In this document: positions 38,528 to 47,359 of the stretch, one piece after another
How the letters are laid out: each line of letters starts with the position of its first letter
Numbering within the stretch: position 1 is the first letter of the stretch
The notes under the pieces: model-generated
Database searches by the model: none
What the model saw: only the letters and a program-made list of their open reading frames with translations
Told to the model about the DNA's origin: nothing
Translations under genes and position numbers: made by a program
Assembly: GCF_009910365.1 (NCBI RefSeq)
Contig: NZ_CP036423.1
Coordinates: 1-64,000 of the forward strand
Direction of reading: 5' to 3'
From: Aequoribacter fuscus
GTDB taxonomy: Bacteria; Pseudomonadota; Gammaproteobacteria; Pseudomonadales; Halieaceae
Length of the DNA: 64,000 nt

Positions 38528-38687
38528 AGCCCCCTTCAAGGGGGCTTTGTCGTTTATGGTTCATGGGTAAAGAGTTCGAACGGAGGAGTTCGACAAATCG
38601 GCAGGATAGCCGATTTGGGCGCCGGGCAAAGCCTGCGGCCTCCGCCTGAGCGCCATGGATGGCGCGAATCCATCTCTCCGGGCGGTA
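38528..38687. repeat. tRNA-linked structured repeat, unit B (160 bp)
   Basis: Near-identical second copy, head-to-tail with unit A (offset 159-160 bp). It differs mainly in the middle (about 38624-38645), where the GCCGGC hairpin of unit A is replaced by GCCGGGCAAAGCCTGCGGC, again able to fold. It ends with the same tRNA-derived sequence (38672-38684, plus one more matching G). Confidence 0.9.
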
Positions 38688-38725
38688 TACCAGAGACATA
38701 GGTAACATCTTTCTCTAAAAAGTTA

Positions 38726-38797
38726 TCACTGAAGCTCCCAAGGGTTGATAACCTCAATCTCAGCAGCCTTAAACGGATTGGTATCGCGCGTGGAGAC
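38726..38797 (-). pseudogene. C-terminal scrap of a VapC-like PIN-domain toxin gene
   Basis: Read on the minus strand, 23 codons and a stop give VSTRDTNPFKAAEIEVINPW followed by ELQ, which matches the usual end of VapC/FitB PIN toxins (VTRN..DF...GV.VINPW). Upstream codons in the same frame no longer resemble a PIN domain and no antitoxin gene is present. It looks like the remnant of a lost toxin-antitoxin module. The rest of 38688-38924 shows nothing else recognisable. Confidence 0.5.
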
Positions 38798-38924
38798 CTT
38801 CATCAAGCAGCTCGGCGTCAGACCTGGGGCATGGCAGCTGCGTGGTGCGACAGTGGTTATTATCAAAGGTATGGATCTAAGAGCCTAACAATCTTTTAAC
38901 TCCTCCTTCGCTGCACCTGTAGGC

Positions 38925-38957
38925 AAAAAAAAGCCCCATGCCTACGCACAGGGCTTT
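38925..38957 (-). terminator. Intrinsic terminator after the TonB receptor gene
   Basis: On the minus strand AAAGCCC-TGTGC-GTAG-GCATG-GGGCTTT folds into a 12-bp stem with two wobble pairs, followed by a run of eight T. Confidence 0.85.
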
Positions 38958-38972
38958 GATCGTGTCTAAGTC

Positions 38973-41729
38973 TTACAGAGCAAACTTGATACGCCCATAA
39001 ACAATCTGACCGCGTGGGTCGTGATGCTTAGGATCGTAGCTGAAGTTTGCCGCGTCGTAGAGCTTGGGTGCGTCTTCGTCAGTCAGGTTCTTAGCACCTA
39101 AGGTTAAGATTGCCTCGGTACCACCGACTTCAAAGCTGTACGCGTATTGCAGATCAAGCGTTAACCAAGAGTCGATGCTAGAACTATAACCTGCTGGGAT
39201 GCCACCACGAGTGGTTTCATAGCTTGAGGTGTAAAAGCCCATCAGTGCGACTTTGTGATTATTACGTGACCAATTGGCGGTAACGTTGACTTTGGTTTCA
39301 GGCATTGAGCGCGCAAAGTTGTCGTAGTTGAAGTAACCCACAACGTCCTGCGTGCCTGAGGTTCCAGTACAGCCACGCTGTGCTGCTGATAGCGTTGCAG
39401 TGCACGGGATCTCGTAGCTTAAAAAGCGGGTTGCCGCCAAGGACAGGCCGATTTCACCAAGTTCAGTAGAGCCAGACCAGTCAATAGAAAGGTCGATACC
39501 GTCCGTGTCTACAGTTTCTGCGTTGATATATTCAACATTTACGCCGCCAAGAGTTCCAGTCGCATCGCGAATCACATCGGGTCCATCGGGTAATGCGTCT
39601 AGTTTGCCCTGAGCATTTTCAACTGTGATTACATCCTCGTAATCGAAGCTCCAGTAGTCGAGACGAACTGTTAAATTGTCAGTGACGTCGTAAACGGCAC
39701 CGATGTTAATGTTCGTCGAAGTTTCGGGCTGTAAATTAGTGTTTCCCCGCGCGTTGACACGAACGAAACTTGCCCTATTGCCAGCGACGTTAGGGTCATC
39801 GAGTCCTTGCAGTGAGGTGCCTTGGTTGTACAGTTGTACCAATGACGGCTCGCGGAAGGCCGATGACGCCGATGCGCGCAGCACTAGCTTGTCGGTCGCT
39901 TGCCAGCGCAAGGACAACTTGGGGTCTACACTGCTGTCCGACGAGAGGTTCTCGTAACGTACAGCAACACTCGCCTCTAGTGTGTCTGTTAGCGGTAAGT
40001 TGGCCTCGGCAAACAGGGCATAAGAGTCACGCGACACATCGACTGGTGTACCACCACCCAAGAAGATCAAGTCAACTGGGATCAAATCGCCAGTCACGGG
40101 ATCGTTGGTTTGGGTGTAGATATCGTCGCGCTTAACCGCATAGCTCTCGTCACGCCACTGCGCCCCGGCCGCGAAACCGACAGGGCCTGCTGCCATGTCG
40201 AACAGCTCCCCGCTGACCACAAAATCTGCCACTGTCATTTCGGTTTTACGGTTGGTGTAGGTTAGGTGACTCATCCAATCGATTAACTCTTGCGAGTTGG
40301 CGCTCGGGTCAAACAGGTTGAAGGTCTCGTTACCACTGGTCCCACCGTTGCCCGCGATAGCGGCGTTCAAGCGTGAAGCGATGGTGTCAGGCTGGCGTGC
40401 TACACGATCGTTCTCGGAATAGGTCAATGCGCCCATCCAGTTCCAGCCGTTATTCAGCTCGCCGTCTAACTGTAAGCTAGCGCGAATGGCTTCGCTGTCG
40501 CGAGGTGCCAAGGGTGAAGGCGCTTCAGCGCCAAGGGGCCGCCCGTACCACTGAACTGGGCGATCGAATGGGCTGCCACCTGTCCCTGGGAAAATTAGTG
40601 GGAACGTCAAGTTAGGGTAAGAAGGCGACTGAGGGTTGTCGAGCACTTCGTGATGAGTCCAGCCTAACTCTGCCGTCATGCTCAGAGTATCGCTTAACTC
40701 GTGGGTGAGGTTGGCGTACAGTTGAGATTTCTCCTCCTCGTTAACGATGTTGAATCGGGGACCATATAAAAATCCACACGTGGCGCCCGCCCCTGCTAGC
40801 CCAGGGCTAAGTAATCCAGCGTTTGCAACGCAGTTTGGGTCTGGCACAGTCACATACGCGTCATAAACGCCTGCGTAGTCTCCGCTTCCGTTTGTTTCGT
40901 CTACATCATTGGGAATGAAAGGAAGCGCCGGTAAGGTCAAAAAGCTTCTTCCTAATCCGCTTATCGCATTCTCGGTAGTGTAAGGACGTTCCGCCGAGCT
41001 CAACGAATCCTGCTTGATCATGGTGCCAGCGACGGTGACACGCGTTGTATCGTTACCAAAGCCCGCCAAAAAGTTAACGTCATATTTACCGGCACCACCG
41101 TCTGTGATTTCTTCATAGCCGGTCGAAATTTCGATGCCTTCAACGTCTTTGCGCAGAATAAAGTTGGCCACACCCGCTACCGCGTCAGAGCCGTAGGTTG
41201 CGGTTGCGCCCTCTTTTAGAATTTCGACGCGCTCGAGCGCCGCCATTGGAATTGTGCTGGTATCGACAAACACGCTACCGTCGTTTGCTACGGCTGCGGC
41301 GATGGTTTGACGTTTGCCGTTAACCAGAACCAAGGTCGAACTTAAACCCAAGCCGCGCAGGTTGATGTTGCTAGTACCTTGCGTTTCGCCCGAAGTGAAC
41401 TAGTCAGGATTGTTCTCGGTACCAGAGCTAACCGAAAGCTTGCTGGTTAATTCACCAACATCGACTGCGCCCGAGTTGACGATGTAGTCAGAGTTTAGAA
41501 CTTCTACGGGTGAGGCCTCATCTTCGCCGGTAGATTTAATGTAACTACCGGTGATTACAACTTCCTCGAGTTGTGAATCTTGTTGGGCCACGGTCGCAGT
41601 CGAAATCGCGAGTACGAGAGGCGCCAGAGTGAATTTCGCCAAACGGCGTGAAGGTGTAGCTGATCGCTTTAACCATGTGCTGAACTCTCCTTTATTGGTC
41701 TTATTGCTTGAGCCTTTCCCATTTAACAT
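38973..41729 (-). pseudogene. TonB-dependent receptor interrupted by one amber codon
   Basis: An outer-membrane TonB-dependent receptor. The start (41729) gives a long basic signal region ending about residue 50 (ISTATVAQ), a TonB-box-like EEVVITGSYI, then a plug domain. At codon 110 (41400-41402) a TAG interrupts the frame within the plug between NNPD and FTSGETQGTSNINLRG; the same frame then continues for 808 further codons with the plug (LRGLGLSSTLVLVNGKRQ), the 22-strand barrel, and a proper C-terminus ending in Phe-Ala-Leu. There is no other lesion. Either a recent nonsense mutation (CAG to TAG would do), read-through, or a base-call error. Substrate unknown. A terminator follows, and 9-bp direct repeats lie upstream. 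Confidence 0.88.
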
Positions 41730-41782
41730 TAATTATTGGTAATGGCTTACCTTGAGTCTAGGCGAGTGAATACGGCTTGTAA

Positions 41783-41811
41783 ACTCAAAGTACGGGAATA
41801 ATACTCAAAGT
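41783..41811. promoter_or_regulatory. Two direct repeats ACTCAAAGT upstream of the receptor gene
   Basis: Identical 9-mers at 41783-41791 and 41803-41811, exactly 20 bp (two helical turns) apart, 54-82 bp before the receptor start, with TATTAT on the minus strand between them. The spacing suits a regulator binding one face of DNA. Regulator unknown. Confidence 0.4.
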
Positions 41812-41925
41812 TTGAACATTTTTCTTATCAGCAGTTTTTGTGTCAAAAAAGCACAGTTTAAGGAAAGAGCGGATGCCGCAGCCGAGGTCGCTTAGCTCGT
41901 GTTGAACGCAGGCGTGGTTTGAGGC

Positions 41926-43128
41926 TTAAGATAGTCGTACAGCTCTATTTGCCGCGAGCAAAGTGGTCAAACCCAATACGGTAAAGCCAAGCATCCCGAC
42001 AAGCATTGGCCAGGCTGAATCGACCAAAAACTGCCCGACAAAAGCACTTGCTAAAGCGGATGTGGTCATCTGAATGAACCCTAGTAACGATGAGCCAGTG
42101 CCGGCGATGTGGCCAAAGGGTCTGAGCGCTAGAGCCATAGCATGGGGGTGCACCAAGCCCAAGCTTGCCGAATACAGCACCATGGGGCCAGCTACCGCGC
42201 CAATGCTCATGGGGGCTAGCCAGTACCCAATGCACATCCCTAGGGTGGCCAGCACGGATAGGCAAGCGCCGACTAACATGATGTGTTTTGAGTCAAATCG
42301 GTAGCTGGCCCGAGCAGAGACCGCGTTGCCGATCATGTAGCCACTGACGGTGCCGACAAAAATAAATGCGAGGTGCTGCGGTTTTAGACCCATTAATGTG
42401 ATGAAGACAAAGGGCGCAGAGGGCAAAAAGGTCATGAGCGCGCCGTAGTTTAGGGATGCGCCTCCCGAAATCCACAAAAACTGGGAGTGTTTTAGCAATT
42501 CAGCATAGTTCGCCAGAATGACTTTTGGTCTGAACGCGTGCTTAACCGGCAGTGTCTCGTTCAGCAGATAAAAAATGAGTAGGCAGTTGATAACACCGTA
42601 AACCGCCAGGGTATAAAAAATAAAGGGCCATTCCCACACAAGTAGCACGAAGCCGCCAGCCAATGGCGCGACTGCTGGCGCGACGGCCATCATCATAGCA
42701 ACCAGGGATATTGCACGAGCTGCATCGACGGGCCCATAAACATCTCGCGCGATGGTTCTGGCGAGTGTCGGGCCGACACATCCGCCGATGCCTTGCAAGA
42801 CTCTGAAGCCTATTAACGTTTCGATGCTCTCAGACTGCGCACAACCTAGCGAGCCTAAAACGTAGAGTCCGAAACCGGCAAGCAACAAGGTTTTTCGGCC
42901 ATAACTGTCAGCGAGCGGGCCGCTGAGCAGATGAAACGAGGCGTAGCCCAACAAATAAGCGCTTAAGCTCAGATGCATTTGGGCTACCGAGGCATTCAGT
43001 GCTTCGCCCATAAGGGTCATGGCGGGCAAATACATGTCGATGCTGAGCGGTGCCACGGCCACAGAAAATGCCAGCAGCGGCAAAAACCACCAAGTCTCGG
43101 TTTGGGCTTTTGAATGTGAGGATGTCAT
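41926..43128 (-). CDS. Bcr/CflA-family multidrug efflux MFS transporter
   Basis: A twelve-helix major facilitator drug:H+ antiporter (DHA1 type). The family motif SIDMYLPAMTLMGEAL is in the first helix, motif A GPLADSYGRKTLLL in loop 2-3, and RVLQGIGGCVGPTLARTIARD in helices 4-5. 400 aa. Substrate cannot be predicted; relatives export bicyclomycin, chloramphenicol or sulfonamides. Stands 73 bp downstream of the Lrp-type regulator gene on the same strand, so it may be co-transcribed with it. Confidence 0.9.
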   Translation of the reverse strand: MTSSHSKAQTETWWFLPLLAFSVAVAPLSIDMYLPAMTLMGEALNASVAQMHLSLSAYLLGYASFHLLSGPLADSYGRKTLLLAGFGLYVLGSLGCAQSESIETLIGFRVLQGIGGCVGPTLARTIARDVYGPVDAARAISLVAMMMAVAPAVAPLAGGFVLLVWEWPFIFYTLAVYGVINCLLIFYLLNETLPVKHAFRPKVILANYAELLKHSQFLWISGGASLNYGALMTFLPSAPFVFITLMGLKPQHLAFIFVGTVSGYMIGNAVSARASYRFDSKHIMLVGACLSVLATLGMCIGYWLAPMSIGAVAGPMVLYSASLGLVHPHAMALALRPFGHIAGTGSSLLGFIQMTTSALASAFVGQFLVDSAWPMLVGMLGFTVLGLTTLLAANRAVRLS

Positions 43129-43201
43129 GAGGCGCGCACTATATCACGGCGCGGCCAGCAGCATCAGGGAGTGCCCGTGTATTTTTTGTGACGTTTAAGG
43201 G

Positions 43202-43675
43202 TCACGAGAGGTTATTCAGCGGCAGCTGAGTGCGCTGAATGACTTGGCGCAACTGAAAGCTCGAGTGCACACCGGATACGCCGGGAATGCGAGTGAGTCG
43301 CCCGAGCAGGAATTGTTCGTAAAACTGCATGTCGGGTACGACTGCTTTGATTAGGTAATCCGCGCTTTGTCCGGTCACGACACTGCATTCAATGACTTCA
43401 GGGTAGGTCATGACCTCGGCCTCAAATTGCTCGAACCGTTCGGGGGTGTGCCGGTCCATCGTAATGCCGATGTAAGCGGTCAGTTTTAAGCCCAGCTTGT
43501 CGCGGTCCAGTAAAGCCACATAATTTTTGATTAAGCCCGCTTCTTCCAATTGCTTTACCCGTCTCGCGCACGGAGTGGGCGACAAGCCCACTTTGTCTGC
43601 AAGCTCAAGGTTCGACCATTGCGCATTGCCTTGTAATAGTTCTAAAAGTTGCTTGTCGATTCGGTCAAGTTTCAT
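43202..43675 (-). CDS. Lrp/AsnC-family transcriptional regulator
   Basis: 157 aa: an N-terminal helix-turn-helix (LDRIDKQLLELLQ..... NLELADKVGLSPTPCARRVKQLEEAG) and a C-terminal RAM ligand-binding domain. AAAGG lies before the ATG. It is divergent from leuA across 179 bp, so regulation of leuA, or of the downstream transporter, by leucine or another amino acid is plausible but not shown. It could be Lrp itself or a specialised paralogue. Confidence 0.93.
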   Translation of the reverse strand: MKLDRIDKQLLELLQGNAQWSNLELADKVGLSPTPCARRVKQLEEAGLIKNYVALLDRDKLGLKLTAYIGITMDRHTPERFEQFEAEVMTYPEVIECSVVTGQSADYLIKAVVPDMQFYEQFLLGRLTRIPGVSGVHSSFQLRQVIQRTQLPLNNLS

Positions 43676-43854
43676 GTTCTCTACCTTTAAATGTCTAAGC
43701 AGCGATTGTAGCTAATTAAAAACGGTTTTGTAGAGATTTAATAACTCTAAAACGTAAATTAGTGCGTAATTTGAAGGAAATCACTAGCGCAAATCGCCTA
43801 GACTGTAGGCAATAGAGGTAACAGTGACCTATAAAGGTCCAGCAAGGATTAACG

Positions 43855-45528
43855 ATGTCAGAACGATTCAATTTTAGAAAATACCCTGCGTTTAAACCGG
43901 TACAGATGGTTAATCGCACATGGCCCGACAAAACCATCACCAAAGCGCCTTTGTGGTGCAGTGTCGATCTTCGTGATGGCAACCAAGCCTTGATCGAGCC
44001 TATGACACCTCAGCAAAAGCTCGACTTGTGGGATTTGTTGATTAAGGTGGGCTTTAAAGAAATCGAGATCGGTTTTCCCTCGGCCTCTTCCTTGGATTAC
44101 GATTTTTGTCGCAAGCTAATTGATGAAGGCCGTATCCCCGAAGATGTCACTATCCAAGTATTGACCCAAGCGCGCCCGGAGCTAATTGCAAAAACCTTTG
44201 AGGCTCTAGAGGGTGTGCGTCGCGCAGTGGTGCACTTGTACAACTCGACCTCTACCGTTCAGCGCGACTATGTGTTTGGTTTAGATCGCCAGGGCATCAT
44301 TAAAATCGCCCAGGAAGGCGCCAAAATGGTCGCCGACGCAGCAGCTCAGTACCCAGATACAGAGTGGGTGTTTGAATACTCGCCCGAGAGCTTCACGGGT
44401 ACTGAGCTTGATTTCGCGGTAGAAGTTGTGGATGCGGTTAACGCCGTTTGGCAGCCTACGCCACAATCGCCAGTTATTGTGAACTTGCCCGCTACGGTAG
44501 AGATGAGCACGCCGAACGTTTACGCTGACCAAATAGAATGGTTCTGCCAGCACGTGCAAAACCGCGACAGTATTTTGGTCTCGGTCCACACTCATAATGA
44601 CCGCGGTTGCGCCGTTGCTGCGTCTGAGCTTGCCGTGCTTGCGGGCGCCGATCGGGTAGAGGGTACCTTGTTTGGCAACGGTGAGCGTACCGGTAATATG
44701 GACATCTTGACCATGGCCATGAATATGTACAGCCAAGGTGTTGATCCAATGCTCGACTTTGAGCATATGGATGAGATCATTGAAGTCTACAAAAGCGCCA
44801 CGCATTTACCGGTGCATCCGCGCCACCCTTATGCCGGCGAATTAGTCTTTACAGCGTTTTCTGGCAGTCACCAAGATGCGATCAAAAAGTGTTTGTCGCG
44901 CCGTGACGAAGACTCGATCTGGGAAGTGGCCTATCTGCCCATTGATCCGGCCGATATTGGCCGCTCTTACCAAGAGGTTATTCGCATTAACAGCCAGTCC
45001 GGTAAAGGCGGCATCGCCTATGTGCTAGAGCAAGAGTACGGCTACCAGTTGCCGCGCTGGCTCCAGATCGACTTTAGCCCTGTGGTTCAAAAATTTGCTG
45101 AAGAATCTGAAAAAGAAGTCAATCCAACAACGATTAAAGAGCTGTTTGTCAGCACCTACTTCCCGCAAGAGCGTCAATATCACTTGGGTGATTACAAGGT
45201 AAACCGAACTGATGGGGCAGACAGCTTGTCGGCTGACTTAACCACCAGCACGGGTGCAGTGCACGTGGAGGGTACCGGCAACGGCGTGGTTGCGGCCTTT
45301 GTGAATGCCCTAGAGACCCTGACCGGTTCTAAAATCGTCGTGGTTGAATACAGTGAACATGCGTTGAGCCAAAGCGCAGAGGCCGAAGCGGTATGTTATA
45401 TACAGCTCAATGTTGATGGCGAGCGCGTCTGTGGTGTCGGGCAAAGCGAGGACATTATACAGGCGTCGCTTGACGGCATTTTGCGCGCACTCAGTCGCAG
45501 CGCCGTTGCTACCAAAGCCGCCGCGTAG
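43855..45528 (+). CDS. leuA: 2-isopropylmalate synthase (long, fungal/actinobacterial-like type)
   Basis: Condenses acetyl-CoA with 2-oxoisovalerate in the first step of leucine synthesis. HMGL-like TIM barrel with the start WCSVDLRDGNQALIEPM and metal/substrate HTHNDRGCAVAASELAVLAGADRVEGT..GNGERTGN; a C-terminal LeuA allosteric domain from about residue 430 for leucine feedback. 557 aa and the N-terminal YPAFKPVQMVNRTWPDK place it in the LeuA type 2 group. AAGGA lies upstream. No leader peptide with Leu codons was found in the 179-bp leader, only a small GACCT/AGGTC hairpin (43826-43839). Confidence 0.96.
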   Translation: MSERFNFRKYPAFKPVQMVNRTWPDKTITKAPLWCSVDLRDGNQALIEPMTPQQKLDLWDLLIKVGFKEIEIGFPSASSLDYDFCRKLIDEGRIPEDVTIQVLTQARPELIAKTFEALEGVRRAVVHLYNSTSTVQRDYVFGLDRQGIIKIAQEGAKMVADAAAQYPDTEWVFEYSPESFTGTELDFAVEVVDAVNAVWQPTPQSPVIVNLPATVEMSTPNVYADQIEWFCQHVQNRDSILVSVHTHNDRGCAVAASELAVLAGADRVEGTLFGNGERTGNMDILTMAMNMYSQGVDPMLDFEHMDEIIEVYKSATHLPVHPRHPYAGELVFTAFSGSHQDAIKKCLSRRDEDSIWEVAYLPIDPADIGRSYQEVIRINSQSGKGGIAYVLEQEYGYQLPRWLQIDFSPVVQKFAEESEKEVNPTTIKELFVSTYFPQERQYHLGDYKVNRTDGADSLSADLTTSTGAVHVEGTGNGVVAAFVNALETLTGSKIVVVEYSEHALSQSAEAEAVCYIQLNVDGERVCGVGQSEDIIQASLDGILRALSRSAVATKAAA

Positions 45529-45560
45529 ATTCGCATTACAGACATCGCCGAGGTCGGGGT

Positions 45561-46505
45561 ATGAGCGTCAGCTTGCAAGATGTGCAAACAGCTCTGGAGC
45601 GGATCAAGCGTTATGTGCACCGAACCCCGCTCGAGCGCCATCAAAGTTTGAATGACCTTAGCGGTGCTGAGCTTTGGTTTAAATCTGAAAATAAGCAAAA
45701 ATGTGGCGCCTTTAAAGCCAGAGGCGCTCATCATGCTCTGACGCAGTTGACCCCTGAACAGCTTGCGCGAGGTGTCGCCACGCACTCATCAGGTAACCAT
45801 GGCGCCGCGCTGGCTTTGGCTGCGCGCCGGTTCGGGGCGCAAGCTTTTGTGGTTATGCCTTCGAATGCGCCTGTGCCAAAACGGCAGGCGACGCTGGCGT
45901 ATGGTGCCACAGTGATCGACTGCGAACCCACACTTGAAGCACGAGAGGCCGCCCTTAAGGCATGTGTCGAGCGCACGGGCGCGGTATTCGTTCCGCCTTA
46001 TGATCACCCCGATATCATCGCAGGCCAAGGCACCTTAGCGCTTGAGATGCTCGAGCAAAACCCCAACTTAGATGCGATTTTAGTGCCGGTCGGCGGAGGT
46101 GGCATGTTGGCGGGTGTCAGTCTGGCGGTAAAAGCCTTGCGACCCGATATCAAGGTGATAGGGGTTGAGCCGTTGGGTGCAGATGACGCGAAACGTTCGT
46201 TTCTTACGGGACAGCATGTACGGCAACATCAGCCTGATACAATCGCCGATGGCTTGCGTACAACCTTAGGAACGCTGAATTTTGCCTTGATTCGCGACCA
46301 TACCGACGACATCGTCACGGTCACGGATGCGCAAATTACTGCGGCCATGAAGGTGTTTATGGTGCGCGCGAAAGCGTTGGTGGAGCCCTCGGGAATTGTT
46401 GGTTTGGCCGCCGTCATGGCGGATCCTAGCCGATTTGCCAAGCAGCAAGTTGGCATTGTCATCTCGGGGGGTAATGTCGACCTAGAACATCCTGTTTGGT
46501 TATAG
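45561..46505 (+). CDS. PLP-dependent threonine/serine dehydratase-like protein
   Basis: Fold-type II PLP enzyme. The Schiff-base Lys is K52 in CGAFKARGA, with the SSGNHGAALA phosphate-side loop near residue 86 and GGGGMLAG near 180. 314 aa with no C-terminal ACT domain, so it resembles catabolic threonine dehydratase or serine racemase rather than biosynthetic IlvA. The exact substrate (L-Thr, L-Ser or 3-hydroxyaspartate) is uncertain. Lies 32 nt after leuA and 2 nt before a lipoprotein gene. Confidence 0.88.
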   Translation: MSVSLQDVQTALERIKRYVHRTPLERHQSLNDLSGAELWFKSENKQKCGAFKARGAHHALTQLTPEQLARGVATHSSGNHGAALALAARRFGAQAFVVMPSNAPVPKRQATLAYGATVIDCEPTLEAREAALKACVERTGAVFVPPYDHPDIIAGQGTLALEMLEQNPNLDAILVPVGGGGMLAGVSLAVKALRPDIKVIGVEPLGADDAKRSFLTGQHVRQHQPDTIADGLRTTLGTLNFALIRDHTDDIVTVTDAQITAAMKVFMVRAKALVEPSGIVGLAAVMADPSRFAKQQVGIVISGGNVDLEHPVWL

Positions 46506-46507
46506 CT

Positions 46508-47359
46508 ATGCACAGAATGGTTCGCTTACTCGTTGTACTCATTATTACCGTGCTGGCAACGAGCGCCTGCAGTCGTACCTCCTTTTTTTATCATCGTATT
46601 CCGACCCTCATTAATTGGGCTATTGACGATTACCTCACCCTCGATCGACAGCAGCAAGTTGAGTTTGATGATGCTTTGGATAATCTCTTAGAGTGGCATC
46701 AAACCGAGGAGCTGCCGAAGTACGTCGATTTACTCGATCGCGTGATTGTGCGGATGGACTCATCGACCCCGCTCAGGGTGGAAGACATGGCCACCTGGCA
46801 AGCAGAAGCCGATACGTATAGTGAGGCTCTACAGCTTCAAGCGGTGCGTTCGCTGGCGGGCTTGATACCGAGTCTCTCGGCCACTCAGCATCAGGAACTC
46901 CGTCAGGCTCTCGATAAAAAGCAAGCTGAACTTGAGAGCAAGTATGTCGACCGTAGCGACGAACGCTACCGTCAGGATGCGATCGATAACTTAGAAGATA
47001 ACCTGTCGGACTATTTAGGCAAGCTGACAAATACCCAAAAGGCTGACATTAACGCGGCCGCTCAAAATATTATTCGTTATGACTCGGTCTGGTTGGCGCG
47101 ACGCAAAGAGTGGTTTGATGGATTTTATGCGCTTGTCACAAACCCAGGTTCAGACGCTGAGGCAGCCCTGTTGGCGTTTCTCACCCGTTCAGAGCGAGCA
47201 CCAGCCGAAGAGTATGTCCACAACACCGAGGTGATTATGCAGGCTATGGTCGATGTGCTAAACGCCCGCACTGACAAGCAAAACCGTAAGCTAATCAGCA
47301 AGCTGACTAACTTACGTGATGATCTGGCGACTTTGATTGTCGATGAGCCCGAGGCCTAA
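46508..47359 (+). CDS. Predicted lipoprotein, probably DUF6279-type
   Basis: 283 residues with a lipoprotein signal peptide (lipobox ATSAC, Cys21). The mature part is almost wholly helical and charged, starting [32 protein letters not shown], the pattern of a conserved proteobacterial lipoprotein family of unknown function. ATG 46508 is preferred over an upstream start at 46496 inside the previous gene. Its stop interlocks with the ilvD stop. Confidence 0.75.
   Translation: MHRMVRLLVVLIITVLATSACSRTSFFYHRIPTLINWAIDDYLTLDRQQQVEFDDALDNLLEWHQTEELPKYVDLLDRVIVRMDSSTPLRVEDMATWQAEADTYSEALQLQAVRSLAGLIPSLSATQHQELRQALDKKQAELESKYVDRSDERYRQDAIDNLEDNLSDYLGKLTNTQKADINAAAQNIIRYDSVWLARRKEWFDGFYALVTNPGSDAEAALLAFLTRSERAPAEEYVHNTEVIMQAMVDVLNARTDKQNRKLISKLTNLRDDLATLIVDEPEA

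Noticed and set aside
38244-38757. Overlapping frames of 67-154 residues on both strands across the tRNA and repeats
   Set aside because: They translate the tRNA-Arg and the tandem units; the repeated peptide (RSNSLPMNHKRQSPLEGG) is produced by the repeat, and the segment over the tRNA is the usual false protein predicted on tRNA genes.
41400-41402. TAG in the receptor gene as a pyrrolysine codon
   Set aside because: TonB receptors are not pyrrolysine proteins, and no pylT or pyl gene is visible; a nonsense mutation or base error is simpler.
43801-43854. Leucine attenuator or leader peptide before leuA
   Set aside because: Only a 5-bp GACCT/AGGTC stem is present and no short frame with clustered Leu codons was found.
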